Origin: Sweltsa coloradensis
Taxonomy: Eukaryota; Arthropoda; Insecta; Plecoptera; Chloroperlidae
Reading direction: 5' to 3'
DNA length: 64,000 nucleotides
Assembly (NCBI GenBank): GCA_024449915.1
Contig: JAMZAV010001442.1
Coordinates: forward strand, 62,001 to 126,000
Numbering within the stretch: the stretch's first letter is position 1; the number at the start of each line of letters is the position of its first letter. A program made the position numbers and the translations under genes. The notes beneath the pieces are model-generated. The model was not told the DNA's origin. It did not search any database and saw nothing but the letters and a program-made list of their open reading frames with translations. Below are positions 1 to 9,376 of the stretch, piece after piece.

Positions 1-488
1 GTCTTGTTTTATATACCTAATACTAGCATATATTGTTACAATGTTATGACAAGGTAAACAAGTTATAAACATTACATTATAAGCTAGCTAGCTATTAAAC
101 AACGTCTTTTCAAAAGACTAAGACTTGAATATTAGGATGTATAGAAATACTAAAACTAATTTACATTAATTACCAAATACACTTTTACAACAATACAATA
201 ATACACAATAAAAATATATACTTTTACACTAATATAAGATAGGCTACAAGATAATATAAGTCTAGGCATCTATAATATGCAAAATAAATTGTATTGTCAA
301 GACATATTATTATTGTCCGCCAAGAACTCCTCAATATCGTAGTATTCTTTTTCAACAAGAATGTCCTAAGATCCTTTTTAAATGTATCAGTTGGTTTGTT
401 TTTGATAATGGCAGGTAGCTTATTAAAAAGGATTATTCCTGCATATGTGGGGCTTTTCTCATATACAGCCAGCCCTATGGGACAGACT
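1..488 (-). pseudogene. LINE-type retrotransposon 3' fragment (C-terminal tail of ORF2)
   Basis: On the minus strand a short reading frame (about 488 down to 224) has the pattern YAGIILFNKLP followed by FKKDLRTFLL. This spacing (LFN-LP ... FK..L..fLL) is typical of the extreme C-terminus of non-LTR retrotransposon polyproteins. Positions 223-1 would be the AT-rich 3' UTR. The catalytic part is absent, so it is a 5'-truncated dead copy. It abuts the LTR-element fragment at about 485, where both share one reading frame by chance. The clade is not determined. Confidence 0.45.
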
Positions 489-836
489 ATGAAGACTGTC
501 AAACACCTGGCGTCGGAGAGTAACTGGCACGAAAGGTCGCTCTATTGGCGTGGATGTGTCACAGTATATCGTAAGGTCTGTGTCAGCAAGGCTCCGACGG
601 TTCAGTTTGAGTGCAGTGTCAGAGTGGAGAAACGCTTGGAGTTCGGGATCGTTCACTTGAGCTTGGGCAATTGTCTTATTACTCACTGAGGCCGAGATCG
701 CTTCCACCCTGGACAGAGCATCGGCAACATTTTCCGTACCCAGAACATGACGAATATATTTTTGAAAATTGACCAATGTAGTCAAGGTAACGAAATTGCC
801 GCTGGGAACACTTGTCAGACTTTTGCTTGAACGCAA
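488..836 (-). pseudogene. Ty3/gypsy-type pol fragment: RNase H/integrase junction and start of integrase
   Basis: The minus-strand frame contains YIRHVLGTENVADALSRV, the usual linker between RNase H and integrase in gypsy-type elements, and runs into the start of the integrase zinc-binding region (LHSLSH). It stops at the boundary with the LINE fragment, so the integrase core, the 3' LTR and everything beyond are missing. It overlaps the RNase H frame (679-1263) in another phase, which shows a frameshift near 690-840. Non-functional. Confidence 0.8.
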
Positions 837-1263
837 ATATCAATGGCTTGTGGTCAGTGTAGATTGCAAACGTCCTGGCTTCCACCATATGACGGAAGTA
901 CCGGATTGCCTCGTAGACTGCGAGGAGCTCACGATCGTATGCACCATAATTGCGTTGCGCCGTATTCAGCTTTCGCGAGAAAAATGCTAGTGGTTGCCAA
1001 CCTAAACCCGTTTTCTGGTGAAGAGCAGCTCCAATGCACCTGTCAGAGGTATCAGCGACGATTGCAAGCTCTGCTCTAGAGTCAGGGTGCGCAAGAAGTG
1101 CTGCTTGTGAGAGACTATGCTTACACTTATCAAACGTGTTCAACAGCTCTGGCGTCCAAGCGATGGGCATCTTACCTGAAGCATCAGCACCGACAAGAAG
1201 GTCGTTGAGGGGTGCCTGAAGCCGGGCTGCAGATGGTATGAATCGACGATAGAAATTTATCAT
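679..1263 (-). pseudogene. Ty3/gypsy-type pol fragment: end of RT and RNase H
   Basis: The minus-strand frame starts with MINFYRRFIP, the RT thumb/connection signature. It continues with an RNase H-like domain in which LAIVADTSDRCIGAAL, FFSRKLNTAQRNYGAYDREL and FAIYTDHKPLIFAF are clear. In intact elements this domain degrades the RNA strand of the RNA:DNA hybrid during reverse transcription. The frame is displaced relative to the upstream RT part by stops near 1300, so no full pol could be made. Confidence 0.88.
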
Positions 1264-2284
1264 CCCAAGAAACTGTCGTAGTTGCCTAATGTTGCTGGGT
1301 GGTTAAAAACAAACGATAGCATCGACCTTATCTTCGAGAGGTCGTGTCCCACTGGCGTTGACGGTGTGACCAAGGAAATTCACCTCGGAAACACCGAAAA
1401 TGCATTTTGAAGTGTTTATCAGGACACCGTACTCTGATAAGCGTGCAAAGAGTAGGCGTAGGTGTTTCTCATGTTCTTCCGGTGACGTCGAAGCGATAAG
1501 AATGTCATCGATGTAGGCTGACGAAATCCAGGTCTCGGATGGCTTCGTCGATCAACCTCTGAAATGTTTGGGCGGCGTTCCGTAAGCCAAAGCTCATATA
1601 AGGAAATTCAAATAGGCCAAACGGAGTCGTTATGGTAGTCTTTGGTATATCGTTTGGAGCAACTGGAATCTGGTTGTAAGCCCGGACTTAATCTATGGTC
1701 GAGAACACGGACTTCCCAGCAAGCGACTGAGCAAAATCTTGTATGTGAGGAACAGGATACCTGTCTGGAATTGTCCTATCGTTCAAAGGTCTGTAGTCGC
1801 CGCATGGCCTCCACTGATTTTCTTTCTTAGGAACGAGGTGAAGGGCAGCGGACCAGCTGCTAGATGAACGCCTTGCGACACCTGTTTTGAGCATCATATC
1901 AAATTCGGTCTTGGCAATCTGCAGACGGTCAGGTGCAAGACGTCGAGGCTTGCAAGATGTTGGATGTCCAGGTGTCGTGTGAATATGATGCATGGTCCCA
2001 TGTTTAATGTCACGCAAAATACCTGATGGCTTTATTATGTCCGGAAACTCATTCAAGATGTCGTGCCTCGTGGTATTGAGACCCTCCACTGACTGCCTTG
2101 GCATGTTCTTAGCGTCCGTAGACAACTTACCAGCGACGGTAAGTGTTGAGGCACTATCAACTAACCTTTGATTGCGGGCGTCAACAAGTAGGTCATAGAA
2201 CGATAAGAAGTCAACTCCGATGATGATTGGTCTGGATACGTCGGCAATGACGAAACGCCAGACGAACTCGCGTTTGAGTCCCAA
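1264..2284 (-). pseudogene. Ty3/gypsy-type pol fragment: reverse transcriptase (interrupted)
   Basis: The minus-strand frame 2284-1688 holds the RT fingers region ([20 protein letters not shown], then [20 protein letters not shown] and FSTID). After an in-frame stop near 1688 homology continues in 1690-1264, including SAYIDDILIAS around 1497-1530, which carries the YIDD catalytic motif. Internal stops lie near 1688 and 1300. The upstream 60 residues of the open frame ([21 protein letters not shown]) belong to the protease-RT junction. Inactive relic. Confidence 0.88.
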
Positions 2285-2495
2285 GTTAAGGTTGAAGTTG
2301 ATGGTTCCATAAGTCGCTATGAGTATGACTGATCCATTAGCCGCGAAAAGCTTGTATGTTGATCGTTCGCGAGGTCCCTTATGAGCTTACGTGGATACAC
2401 ACACAGATCAAACCCTGTGTCGACCAGGAACTGACGTCGAGTCGGATTGTCTATCACAAAGAGACGGCGTGAGGTTCGGCAGTCATCTGCCGCGT
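2285..2495 (-). pseudogene. Ty3/gypsy-type aspartic protease fragment
   Basis: Read on the minus strand, the segment around 2410-2430 encodes FLVDTGFDLCVYP, where DTG is the catalytic motif of a retropepsin-like aspartic protease. It lies between gag and RT, as expected in Ty3/gypsy order. A phase change near 2340-2300 separates the DTG half from the C-terminal half (IIIGVDFL, in the frame shared with RT). The fragment is short and the gene around it is broken. Confidence 0.7.
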
Positions 2496-3323
2496 TTACT
2501 GACTGCCCGCGTAGTTTTTTGCATCAAAATTGCATAGTTTACGGCACGACCTTGCCTGAGCGCCATATTTCCGGTGATACCAACACATATCATCTACTGG
2601 TGTTCGCCGTATTGCGTTCTGTGAGTTCGACGAAGGTAGATCGCAACGTCGATTTGATCGATGCGAGTAAGATGGCTGTGCAGTGCGATTGTTGGATAGC
2701 GCTGCGACTTGTCGTGATAACTCCTCCAACTGCGTTTGATAGCTGTCGACAATCGCCACCCGAGGAGAGGTGGGCGCCATCTCATGTATTCTGTCAGCGA
2801 TCACTGCGAGTGCATCAAGGTCGTCAGGTGGTGATGAAGCCAAAATGTCATGCATACGGGTCGGCAAGCGTTCAAACCACAATGTTCGTAACACCTTGTT
2901 TGTTACCTCTGACCCAGCTAACATGCGTAGGCGAAGCAGAAATTCGGAAGGTTTACCATCACTCATAACCTCATGTTGAATTAGCTGTTTAATACGTGCT
3001 TCGGGCGATGGCGACAACCGACGAATGAGCTCAGTTTTAAGAAGCTCATATTTACCTACGCTTGGGGGCTTGACGATGATGTCGCGTACCGCCGTAGCAT
3101 ACCGTTGTTCGAGGGCGCTCGCTGCATGATTAAATTTTGTCGAATCCTGCGAGATCCCTGCTAAATCAAATTGATTCTCAATTTGCGCAAACCACAAAAC
3201 AGGATCATTTGCCCAAAACGGTGGAACTTTCACACTTATTATATCGACTGAAACGGGCTGTATTTTCAGATGAAGCCATGTTCCGTTTGTGTTAGTGTGA
3301 AATAGAATTTTGATGAGCAACAC
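2496..3323 (-). pseudogene. Ty3/gypsy-type gag
   Basis: A 275-codon open frame on the minus strand. The capsid-like region begins with VPPFWANDPVLWFAQIENQF, a widespread gag start in invertebrate gypsy-type elements, and continues through a helical region (LIRRLS, FLLRLRMLAG, LRTLWFERLP). The C-terminal part contains CWYHRKYGAQARSC, a Cys/His knuckle-like motif near residues 248-265, as in nucleocapsid. Gag is the longest intact piece of the element, but the downstream genes are broken. A stop closes it before the protease frame. Confidence 0.85.
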
Positions 3324-3605
3324 GAAACCTCAAAAGTAAAAAATGTCTTCACACACCAAAAAATAAATAAATAATGAAACTGAACTTCCATCAGAACTTT
3401 TGAAATGATCATAGCCCTACTTCGTTGATAGATCACGTCGGGGTCACCACTGTGGAAGTCATAATGATTACATTATTCGAGTAAACTAAATAATAACATT
3501 TATTAAGATTCACATTGGAACAACTACAGAAAAACACATCTTCTTTCCAAAGCAGCAGATGAAAAAGTTACCCATTCATTTGTTCTCATCAACAATGATC
3601 TAACA
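3324..3605 (-). other. Leader, primer-binding region and 5' LTR remnant of the gypsy-type element
   Basis: On the minus strand, 3450-3431 reads GTGGTGACCCCGACGTGATC. From memory this resembles the sequence just inside the 5' LTR of many gypsy-type elements and would be the tRNA primer-binding region. 3453-3605 would then be the 3' part of the 5' LTR, and it includes an AATAAA-like poly(A) signal read on the minus strand (about 3498-3505). The LTR is cut off at 3606, where a CTAG-ended element begins. No second LTR is visible, so LTR identity cannot be measured. Confidence 0.5.
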
Positions 3606-3886
3606 CTAGGGAAACGCCAAAGTCGTTGTTAAACGAGTGAGTGAGCCATGTGTTGAGTACCCGATTACATTACTTTTCTTCCCCCTACCTTAGGCCTACC
3701 TAGCCTATCATAGGCTAGAGAGGCACATTATGACCTTACAGTTGACGCGCCCTTCCTCGTATGCCAACTAAACTTTAAAAAACTATTATTTATACGAATA
3801 TAATTATCAAACTTAAATGCAAATGTTCCCGGGTACTCACCACATGTCTCGCTCACTCGTCTAACTACGACTTTGGCGTTTCCCTA

Positions 3887-3953
3887 GTCTAGTTGGCTAA
3901 GGCGCCCTTGTAGCCGAAATGTGAAAGAAGTGGGTTCAATCCCCTGGTCGGGA
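3887..3953 (+). repeat. tRNA-like SINE head inside tandem unit 1
   Basis: The sequence TAGTTGGCTAAGGCGC resembles an A box of a Leu/Ser-type tRNA, and GGGTTCAATCCC about 35 bp downstream matches the Pol III B box (GGTTCRANNCC). It lacks a full cloverleaf and a plausible anticodon arm, so it is a tRNA-derived SINE head rather than a tRNA gene. The second unit has the same segment at about 4768-4835, but with a B box damaged by a short deletion. Confidence 0.55.
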
Positions 3954-4397
3954 AAGATTTTGTAATTTCTAGATTGTATTTCAAAAATAATTAAACATGT
4001 TTTGAAATGCATATAACGCAGTGTAGTCCATCATCTGTGGCAATAGGGCCTACTATGGTAAACATAGCCAGTACGAAATACGTGAAAATATTGCAAGGTT
4101 TACTCAATCTACGAGCGGAATTTGGGGGTACCTTCACGTGCAACATTCGACAGACTTTGCATGGGCACGGCATTTCACGGCCAGGCGAATAACAAACAAA
4201 AAATATCTTTTCAAAATCTAAACATTGTTGTTAAAATAATTTCTAAACATTGGAAGTCTATTTTTCAGTTATTATTTCTTGTAGGTTTAAATCGCAATGA
4301 TCTTGCTGATTTGTTAGCAGTTCTCATAAACTCGTACCGGATGTCCGTTTAAAATTTCAGCGCAATCTGTTCAGCGATTCGGCTGATTTTCAACGTA

Positions 4398-4418
4398 CAC
4401 ACACACACACACACACAC
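4398..4418. repeat. (CA)n microsatellite
   Basis: About ten CA dinucleotides lie near the end of tandem unit 1. An equivalent tract sits at about 5275-5296 in unit 2, so the tract is part of the element and not an independent expansion. Confidence 0.95.
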
Positions 4419-4490
4419 GCAGAAAAACCATAAGGGCCGTTTAAGTCGAATGGAGATCACATACGTTCGCTACGCTCACTCGTTCAATAA

Positions 4491-5368
4491 CTAGGAAAAC
4501 GCAAAGTCGTTGTTAAACGAGTGATTGAGCCATGTGTTGAGTACCCGATTACATTACTTTTCTTCCCCCTACCTTAGGCCTACCTAGCCTATCATAGGCT
4601 AGAGAGGCGCATTATGACCTTACAGTTGACGCGCCCGTCCCCGTATACCAACTAAACTTTAAAAAACTATTATTTATACGAATATAATCAAACTTAAATG
4701 CAAATGTTCTCGGGTACTCACAACATGACTCGCTCACTCGTCTAACTACTACTTTGGCGTTTCCCTAGTCTAGTTGGCTAAGGCGCCCTTGTAGCCGATA
4801 TGTGGGAGACGTGGGTTCAATGGTCGGGAAAGATTTTGTAATTTCTAGATTGTATTTCAAAAATAATTAAACATGTTTTGAAATGCATATAACGCAGGGT
4901 AGTCCATCATCTGTGGCAATAGGGCCAACTATGGTAAACATAGCCAGTACGAAATACGTGAAAATATTGCAAGGTTTACTCAATCTACGAGCGGAATTTG
5001 GGGTACCTTGACGTCCAACATTCGACTGACCTTGCATGGGCACGGCATTTCACGGCCAGGCGAAAAACAAACAAAAATATATTTTCAAAATCTAAAACAT
5101 TGTCGTTAAAATAATTCTAAACATTGGAAGTCTATTTCTCAGTTTATCATTTCTTGTAGGTTTAAATCGCAATGAATCTTGCTGATTTTGTTAGCAGTTC
5201 TCAATAAACTCGTACCGGATGTCCGTTTAAAATTTCAGCGCAATCTGTTCAGCGATTCGGCTGATTTTCAACGTACACACACACACACACACACACGCAG
5301 AAAAACCATAAGGGCCGTTTAAGTCGAATGGAGATCACATACGTTCGCTACGCTCACTCGTTCAATAA
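4491..5368. mobile_element. 878-bp composite element, tandem unit 2
   Basis: A direct head-to-tail repeat of 3606-4490 with scattered substitutions and small indels: it starts CTAGGAAAACGCAAAGTC and ends TTCGCTACGCTCACTCGTTC at 5368. It includes the same internal foldback, tRNA-like segment (B box damaged), body and CA tract. The unit junction (AATAA then CTAGG) is precise, as expected of a tandem rolling-circle product or unequal exchange. No coding potential seen. Confidence 0.65.
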
Positions 5369-5477
5369 CAATTGGCTGGTGGTTGGAAGTCACAGCCTTC
5401 TAGATAAGTAAAATCTCAGGTTGTACAATTAGTAGATAAAGTAGGTCACTACAGGCCTACTACAGATTTTCTCTAGA

Positions 5478-6299
5478 CTAGGAAAACGCTAAAGTCCCGC
5501 CGCGTTGAAGGATGAGCTTTTTAGAGTTTTTAGTTTGCGTGGCATATCTTTACTTTTGCAAGTGCTTTGTTTTGTTGCCTACGCATTGAAGTGATTGTTG
5601 TCAAGTTTCTATTGTTTCTTGTCAATTGGTATTATTTACCTTAAAAAACTTATATTAAAAGCTTTTTTTCTATGGATTCTGGCTAACTTTTTCAACTTTT
5701 TCTTTCAAAAGGTACTACATCACCATAACCTTAATGCCCATGTATAATATGAACGTTGTAGCCCCACCCGTTTGGTCAGAATTGGCCCAAATGGCACGAA
5801 AATATCGCACAAAAAATCAAAAAACTTATATTAAAAGCTTTATTTCTATAGATTCTGGCTAACTTTTTCAACTTTTTCTTTTAAAAAGCAATACATCACC
5901 ATTACCTTAATGTCCATGTGAAATATGAACGTTGTAGCCCCAACCGTTTGGGCAGAATCGGCCCAAATGTCACGAAAATATCGCACTAAAAATCGAAAAA
6001 AATCGTAAAAGTACGATATTCATGAGAAATATTTCTTCGATTGTACCCAAAAACGTAGCAAGTCTAAGTTCAGAGATTTCGAAGGTCCTGTCAAATTTTC
6101 ATCAAGATCGCATATGCCGTTTGCCCGGTAGAGAGCGAACAAACAGACAAAAATACAAACAAAAAAAAACAAAAAAACAAAAAAACAAAAAAAACAAAAA
6201 AACAAAAAAACAAAAAAAAAACACCCGAGCTAAATTTTTTGGGGGGTCAGTGAAATTGAAGTCTTCGCTTCACTCGCTTCGCTCGCTACGCTCATCCAA
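5478..6299 (-). mobile_element. Rolling-circle-like (Helentron-type, non-autonomous) element, copy A
   Basis: Bounded by CTAGGAAAACGC at 5478 and GCTACGCTCATCCAAC at 6300. Read on the minus strand it starts TTGGATGAGCG and ends with subterminal CTCATCC, a small hairpin (AACGC...GCGTT type) and CTAG. Subterminal inverted repeats plus a 3' hairpin and CTAG end fit Helentron-associated non-autonomous elements, although the 5' end is not the classic TC. It carries an internal direct duplication of ~177 bp (about 5644-5820 and 5821-5997). A translatable stretch MRNISSIVPKNVASLSSEI at 6022 recurs in related copies. Confidence 0.6.
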
Positions 6300-6349
6300 C
6301 AACCTAGAAGAATGGTTTGATAAATTTGATGATCTACCACTTTATTTAG

Positions 6350-6640
6350 GGCCTACTAGGCCTGTTCGGTATGGAAATTTTTGTACCGGTATCTGAAAAT
6401 ACCCGTATTGGTGTCGGTAAACGGTCAAAATACCGATACCGTTTATTCGGTATATACCGGATGTCCGGTATTTATCGGTACACCGGTTTATACCAAATAA
6501 CCGGTATAAACCGGATAATTGGTATTCTTCACTGATATACTGGTTGAAACAGAATAACCGGTATGGTATTAACCGGTGGATACCGAAAAACTGGTTTACG
6601 TTAAATAACCGATATACCGGTTTATACTGAATAACCAATC
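6350..6640. repeat. Irregular array of ACCGGTAT/ATACCGGT motifs
   Basis: Some 290 bp are filled with short direct and inverted repeats of CCGGTATA-like words (for example TACCGGTATC, ATACCGGATG, ACCGGTTTATACC). Dense short repeats of this kind are typical of transposase-binding subterminal regions of hAT-type elements. I could not find paired terminal inverted repeats, so the owner element is unknown. Confidence 0.6.
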
Positions 6641-6939
6641 AATCGAATTCGATGCAACCTAATTGCATACATCGACGATGCACCTGTAGTAAGCCCTTCT
6701 ATCTATCCTATATTCCCGATTAGCAGGTTACTAGTTTTTACATATTTGAAAAATACCTCCGTCCGCCGTCGCACATGCCAAGCAAATCAGACCCACCCTT
6801 CGATTATTTTTTACGACGTCACAATGCACCGACGCAGACGGTGTTGACAATGGCCATAACATAATATAACGCACACCCGCATGGTGCATTGCATTTTGTC
6901 ATAATTCTATGATCGTTGGTAGCTTTTTATTTGTTTTTT

Positions 6940-6985
6940 ATTTATCGTCTATCCTATAAAACTGATTTAAAAGGAGGAAAACTAA
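6940..6985 (-). repeat. LINE 3'-tail family fragment
   Basis: Contains TTTATTTATCGTCTATCCTA and AAAACTGATTTAAAAGGAGG, a decayed copy of a tail also found at 8546-8702, 11700-11815, 16810-16895 and 55375-55505. On the minus strand it reads as a conserved ~60-bp block followed by (AAAT)n, the form of a LINE 3' end with a microsatellite tail. Confidence 0.5.
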
Positions 6986-7098
6986 ATAAAACTAATTACA
7001 TAGATGCATACACAACAATGAACTACAGTTAAGTAAATATTTGAAATAGTAACATTACAACAACAATGCATTTAAACAAGCTGTTGGTATGCTGACGC

Positions 7099-7845
7099 CA
7101 GTGCTCGAAATTAGGAATTTAAGACAGCAGCCCTCCGGGCTACAGTGTCTTAAAGTTTTTGGCAGCCCTGTTAAGATTTGAGTAGCCCAATGTTTTTTTC
7201 AAAATCCGTGAACGGTCTATCATCATACATAAGACCATGCGAAACAGCTTAGTTAGGCGGTCGAATTGGTCCATTTTTTAAAATTTTTTTGGTTAGACTA
7301 AAGCAAGAGTATCCTCACCTTTACGTTTCTTCTCATTTGCTTTAGCGTGCTTTTTAATGGCTTTCAATTTAAAGTTATCGGAACCATTTCGGAATGCAGG
7401 TTCTTTATCTGCAAGCGCACTGTTTTCACATAAACGACAAAACATTAGATTTCTTGTCTCATCGTACCGCAGCCAAGAATTATTACTCTTCCAATGTTTC
7501 TGGAACTTCCTAACTCTTTGTTTTTCGTAGCTTTCTTTTGGTACCTGTACATTCTTTGCTTTTCCGGGATCTTTTGCTCCCGCTATATACCGCAACATTC
7601 GTCTTCAAATACCTCACATGCTAGTCTCATCACTTTCATGAGATGAGATAACTTACATTTGTTAATTTGTAAATATATATTGTAACAACAGTAGTGAGAT
7701 TAATGCCTCTTTACGTAATTTCCGATTGTAGGAAAATCAACCTTTTTTGGTTTTTGTATGTGTATTTCCAGGCAGCCTGGAATACAGAACTGGCAGCCCG
7801 ACAGTGTTTTGGGCAGGCACGGGCTGCCGTCAATTTCGAGCCCTG
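7099..7845 (-). mobile_element. hAT-type transposon (747 bp) with 8-bp target duplication
   Basis: Terminal inverted repeats CAGTGCTCGAAATT and AATTTCGAGCCCTG are flanked on both sides by the identical 8 bp GCTGACGC (7091-7098 and 7846-7853). An 8-bp duplication with CAGxG-type ends is diagnostic of hAT insertions. Inside, the minus strand encodes a zinc-finger N-terminal transposase-like exon (7293-7598). The catalytic domain is absent, so this is an internally deleted, non-autonomous copy. It sits directly upstream of a Penelope-like fragment. Confidence 0.88.
7293..7598 (-). pseudogene. hAT transposase N-terminal zinc-finger (TTF-type) fragment
   Basis: A 101-codon frame with VRKFQKHWKSNNSWLRYDE, RNLMFCRLCENSAL, FRNGSDNFKLKAIKKHAKAN. 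The order W..wL.yd...n.MFC..C ... F..G..nFk...i..H matches the TTF/BED-like zinc finger found at the N-terminus of hAT transposases and host proteins derived from them. Cys residues of MFCRLC and His of KKH would bind zinc. It lies within the 7099-7845 hAT element, in the antisense orientation relative to the window. The downstream DDE and dimerisation domains are missing, so it is a truncated gene. Confidence 0.65.
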
Positions 7846-7954
7846 GCTGACGCACATTTCTATACATTATTACATTATTATATATTTATATATTAAAGTA
7901 ATCGGTTTTTCGGTTTCAATGCCACGTATATTTTCGTTGGGCCGACGTTTCGAT

Positions 7955-8545
7955 GAGATTTCACCTGTGGTAGCCAATCTTTTCATGCAAGAATTTGAAG
8001 TTAAAGCTCTAGACACCGCTCCACTCAAACCTAGATGCTGGCTAAGATATATCGATGATGTGTTTGCTATATGGCAGCATGGTCGCGAGAATCTTGACGA
8101 GTTTCTCAACCATCTAAATCGTATTCACAAAGAAATTCAATTCACTATGGAGGTAGAAGAAGATGGAAGACTTCCGTTCCTTGATGTTTCACTTATACAG
8201 AATCCGGATCACAGTCTAGGGCATACGGTCTTCAGAAAACCTACTCACACTAACAGATATTTAAAATTTAAATTCTAATTCACATCATCATCCAGCCCAG
8301 ATTCGATCAGTAGCGTTCACATTAGCTATAGGCCTACGTTCTCGGAGAATAGCTGATGCCGACCATGCTGAAGAAGAGTTTTGTATACTAGGAGATGGAC
8401 TCAAGCAGAATGGTTTTCCAAATAGAATCATTCAAAAGGCCCTCAGACGACAAACTAACTCGGAAAAAGATGTAGGTACAGAAAAAGAAGAAGAACCACT
8501 TGCAACTGCGTATTTGCCGTATGTTAAAGGAGTAACGGACCGAAT
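7955..8545 (+). pseudogene. Penelope-like element reverse transcriptase, C-terminal part
   Basis: The plus-strand frame contains SPVVANLFMQEFE, WLRYIDDVFAIW (YIDD catalytic motif at about 8046-8060), FLNHLNRIHKEIQFTMEVE and LPFLDVSL, all characteristic of Penelope-like RT. A frameshift/stop at about 8265-8278, caused by a small AT-rich insertion, moves the reading into another phase, where a region beginning HHHPAQIRSVAFTLAI continues to about 8540. The N-terminal half of RT is missing. The element is split by an insertion at 8546. Confidence 0.85.
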
Positions 8546-8705
8546 CTATGTAATTAGATTTATTCATCTATGTAATTAGATTTTTTCATCTATGTAATTA
8601 GATTTATTTAGTTGTCCTCCTTTGTAAATCAGTTTTTATAACTGAATAGGATCTAGACGTTAAATAAATAAATAAATAAAATAAATAAAAATAAATAAAT
8701 AAATA
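8546..8705 (+). mobile_element. Short LINE 3'-tail insertion splitting the Penelope-like gene
   Basis: The 160 bp start with three tandem copies of a ~22-bp word (ATCTATGTAATTAGATTTAT), then the conserved block TTGTCCTCCTTTGTAAATCA, and end in (AAAT)n. Penelope coding homology stops before it and resumes straight after it. CGAA occurs at both edges and may be a short target duplication. The form is that of a 5'-truncated LINE inserted in sense orientation. Confidence 0.6.
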
Positions 8706-9140
8706 CGAAAAATTCTTGCCAAACAAAACATCAAGACAGTCTTTAACACCGACAGAAAGATAGGAGAGTTAAGTAGTAGTAAGGACCACATCCACCTAGA
8801 AGGTAGTGGCGTATATGAAATACCATGTGGGAATTGTGACAGATGCTATGTGGGTCAAACAGGAAGGAACATGTTTCAACGACAACAGGAACACAGGCTA
8901 GCTGTTGAGCACATGGACAGAACATCAGTCCTTGCTCAACATACTAAGGAAAGTGGCCATGTTATCGACTTTGCTGGCATGAAACCCATTGCCACTGTTG
9001 AGGAATTTCTTCCTAGAATGTTACGAGAAGCCATCGAGATAAACAAAAGAGCTCACAGTTTAAATAAACAGCAAGATAGCCAACGTTTATCGGTAACATG
9101 GAAACCTGCATTTTTCAGGGATCCATGTAAAATTATATAG
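8706..9140 (+). pseudogene. Penelope-like element GIY-YIG endonuclease domain
   Basis: The plus-strand frame 8706-9140 starts with RKILAKQNIKTVF and continues SGVYEIPCGNCDRCYVGQTG, the GIY-YIG signature (GVY...CYVGQTGR) with the Cys pair typical of the Penelope-like subclass. QEHRLAVEH, VLAQHTKESGH and LREAIEINKR follow, the last carrying the Glu expected in the active site. This nuclease nicks the target for integration in active copies. The frame stops at 9140 after WKPAFF, close to the usual end. The element is dead because RT is truncated and interrupted. Confidence 0.88.
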
Positions 9141-9376
9141 GCTTACTGTAAAACCTACATACCAACAATCAACGCCTCAGTTAATACCTGCAGATGATCT
9201 ACAAGTAAATGAATCGACGGTCAGAGTGACAAGATCCATGACGAAAAACGTAAAGACGGACATGTAGTAGGCCTAGACTGGTAAAAATATTGAAGATTTT
9301 TAATACTATCGGCAAAATGTGAGACATTTGGGTACCGGGCTGATTAATAAATAAAAAAACTCCAAAGAATCCGAAT

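Larger units (their letters stand above)
3606..4490. mobile_element. 885-bp composite element, tandem unit 1 (rolling-circle-like ends, tRNA-like core)
   Basis: The unit starts CTAGGGAAACGCC. An inverted copy of the same ~58-bp terminus lies at about 3835-3890, so the first ~290 bp are a foldback. A tRNA-like head follows, then ~450 bp of body, a (CA)n tract at 4398-4418, and the tail TTCGCTACGCTCACTCGTTC. A second unit of the same organisation begins at 4491, head to tail. The CTAG end and the GCTACGCTCA tail also occur in the 5478/10670/44709 family, so both are probably mobilised by the same machinery. Rolling-circle (Helitron/Helentron-like) origin is inferred. No coding capacity. Confidence 0.6.

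Noticed and set aside
6020..6396. Lys/Gln/Asn-rich plus-strand frame and its Phe-rich mirror
   Set aside because: Reading through the A-rich tract of rolling-circle-like copy A. Only the short MRN... word is of interest, and is reported separately.
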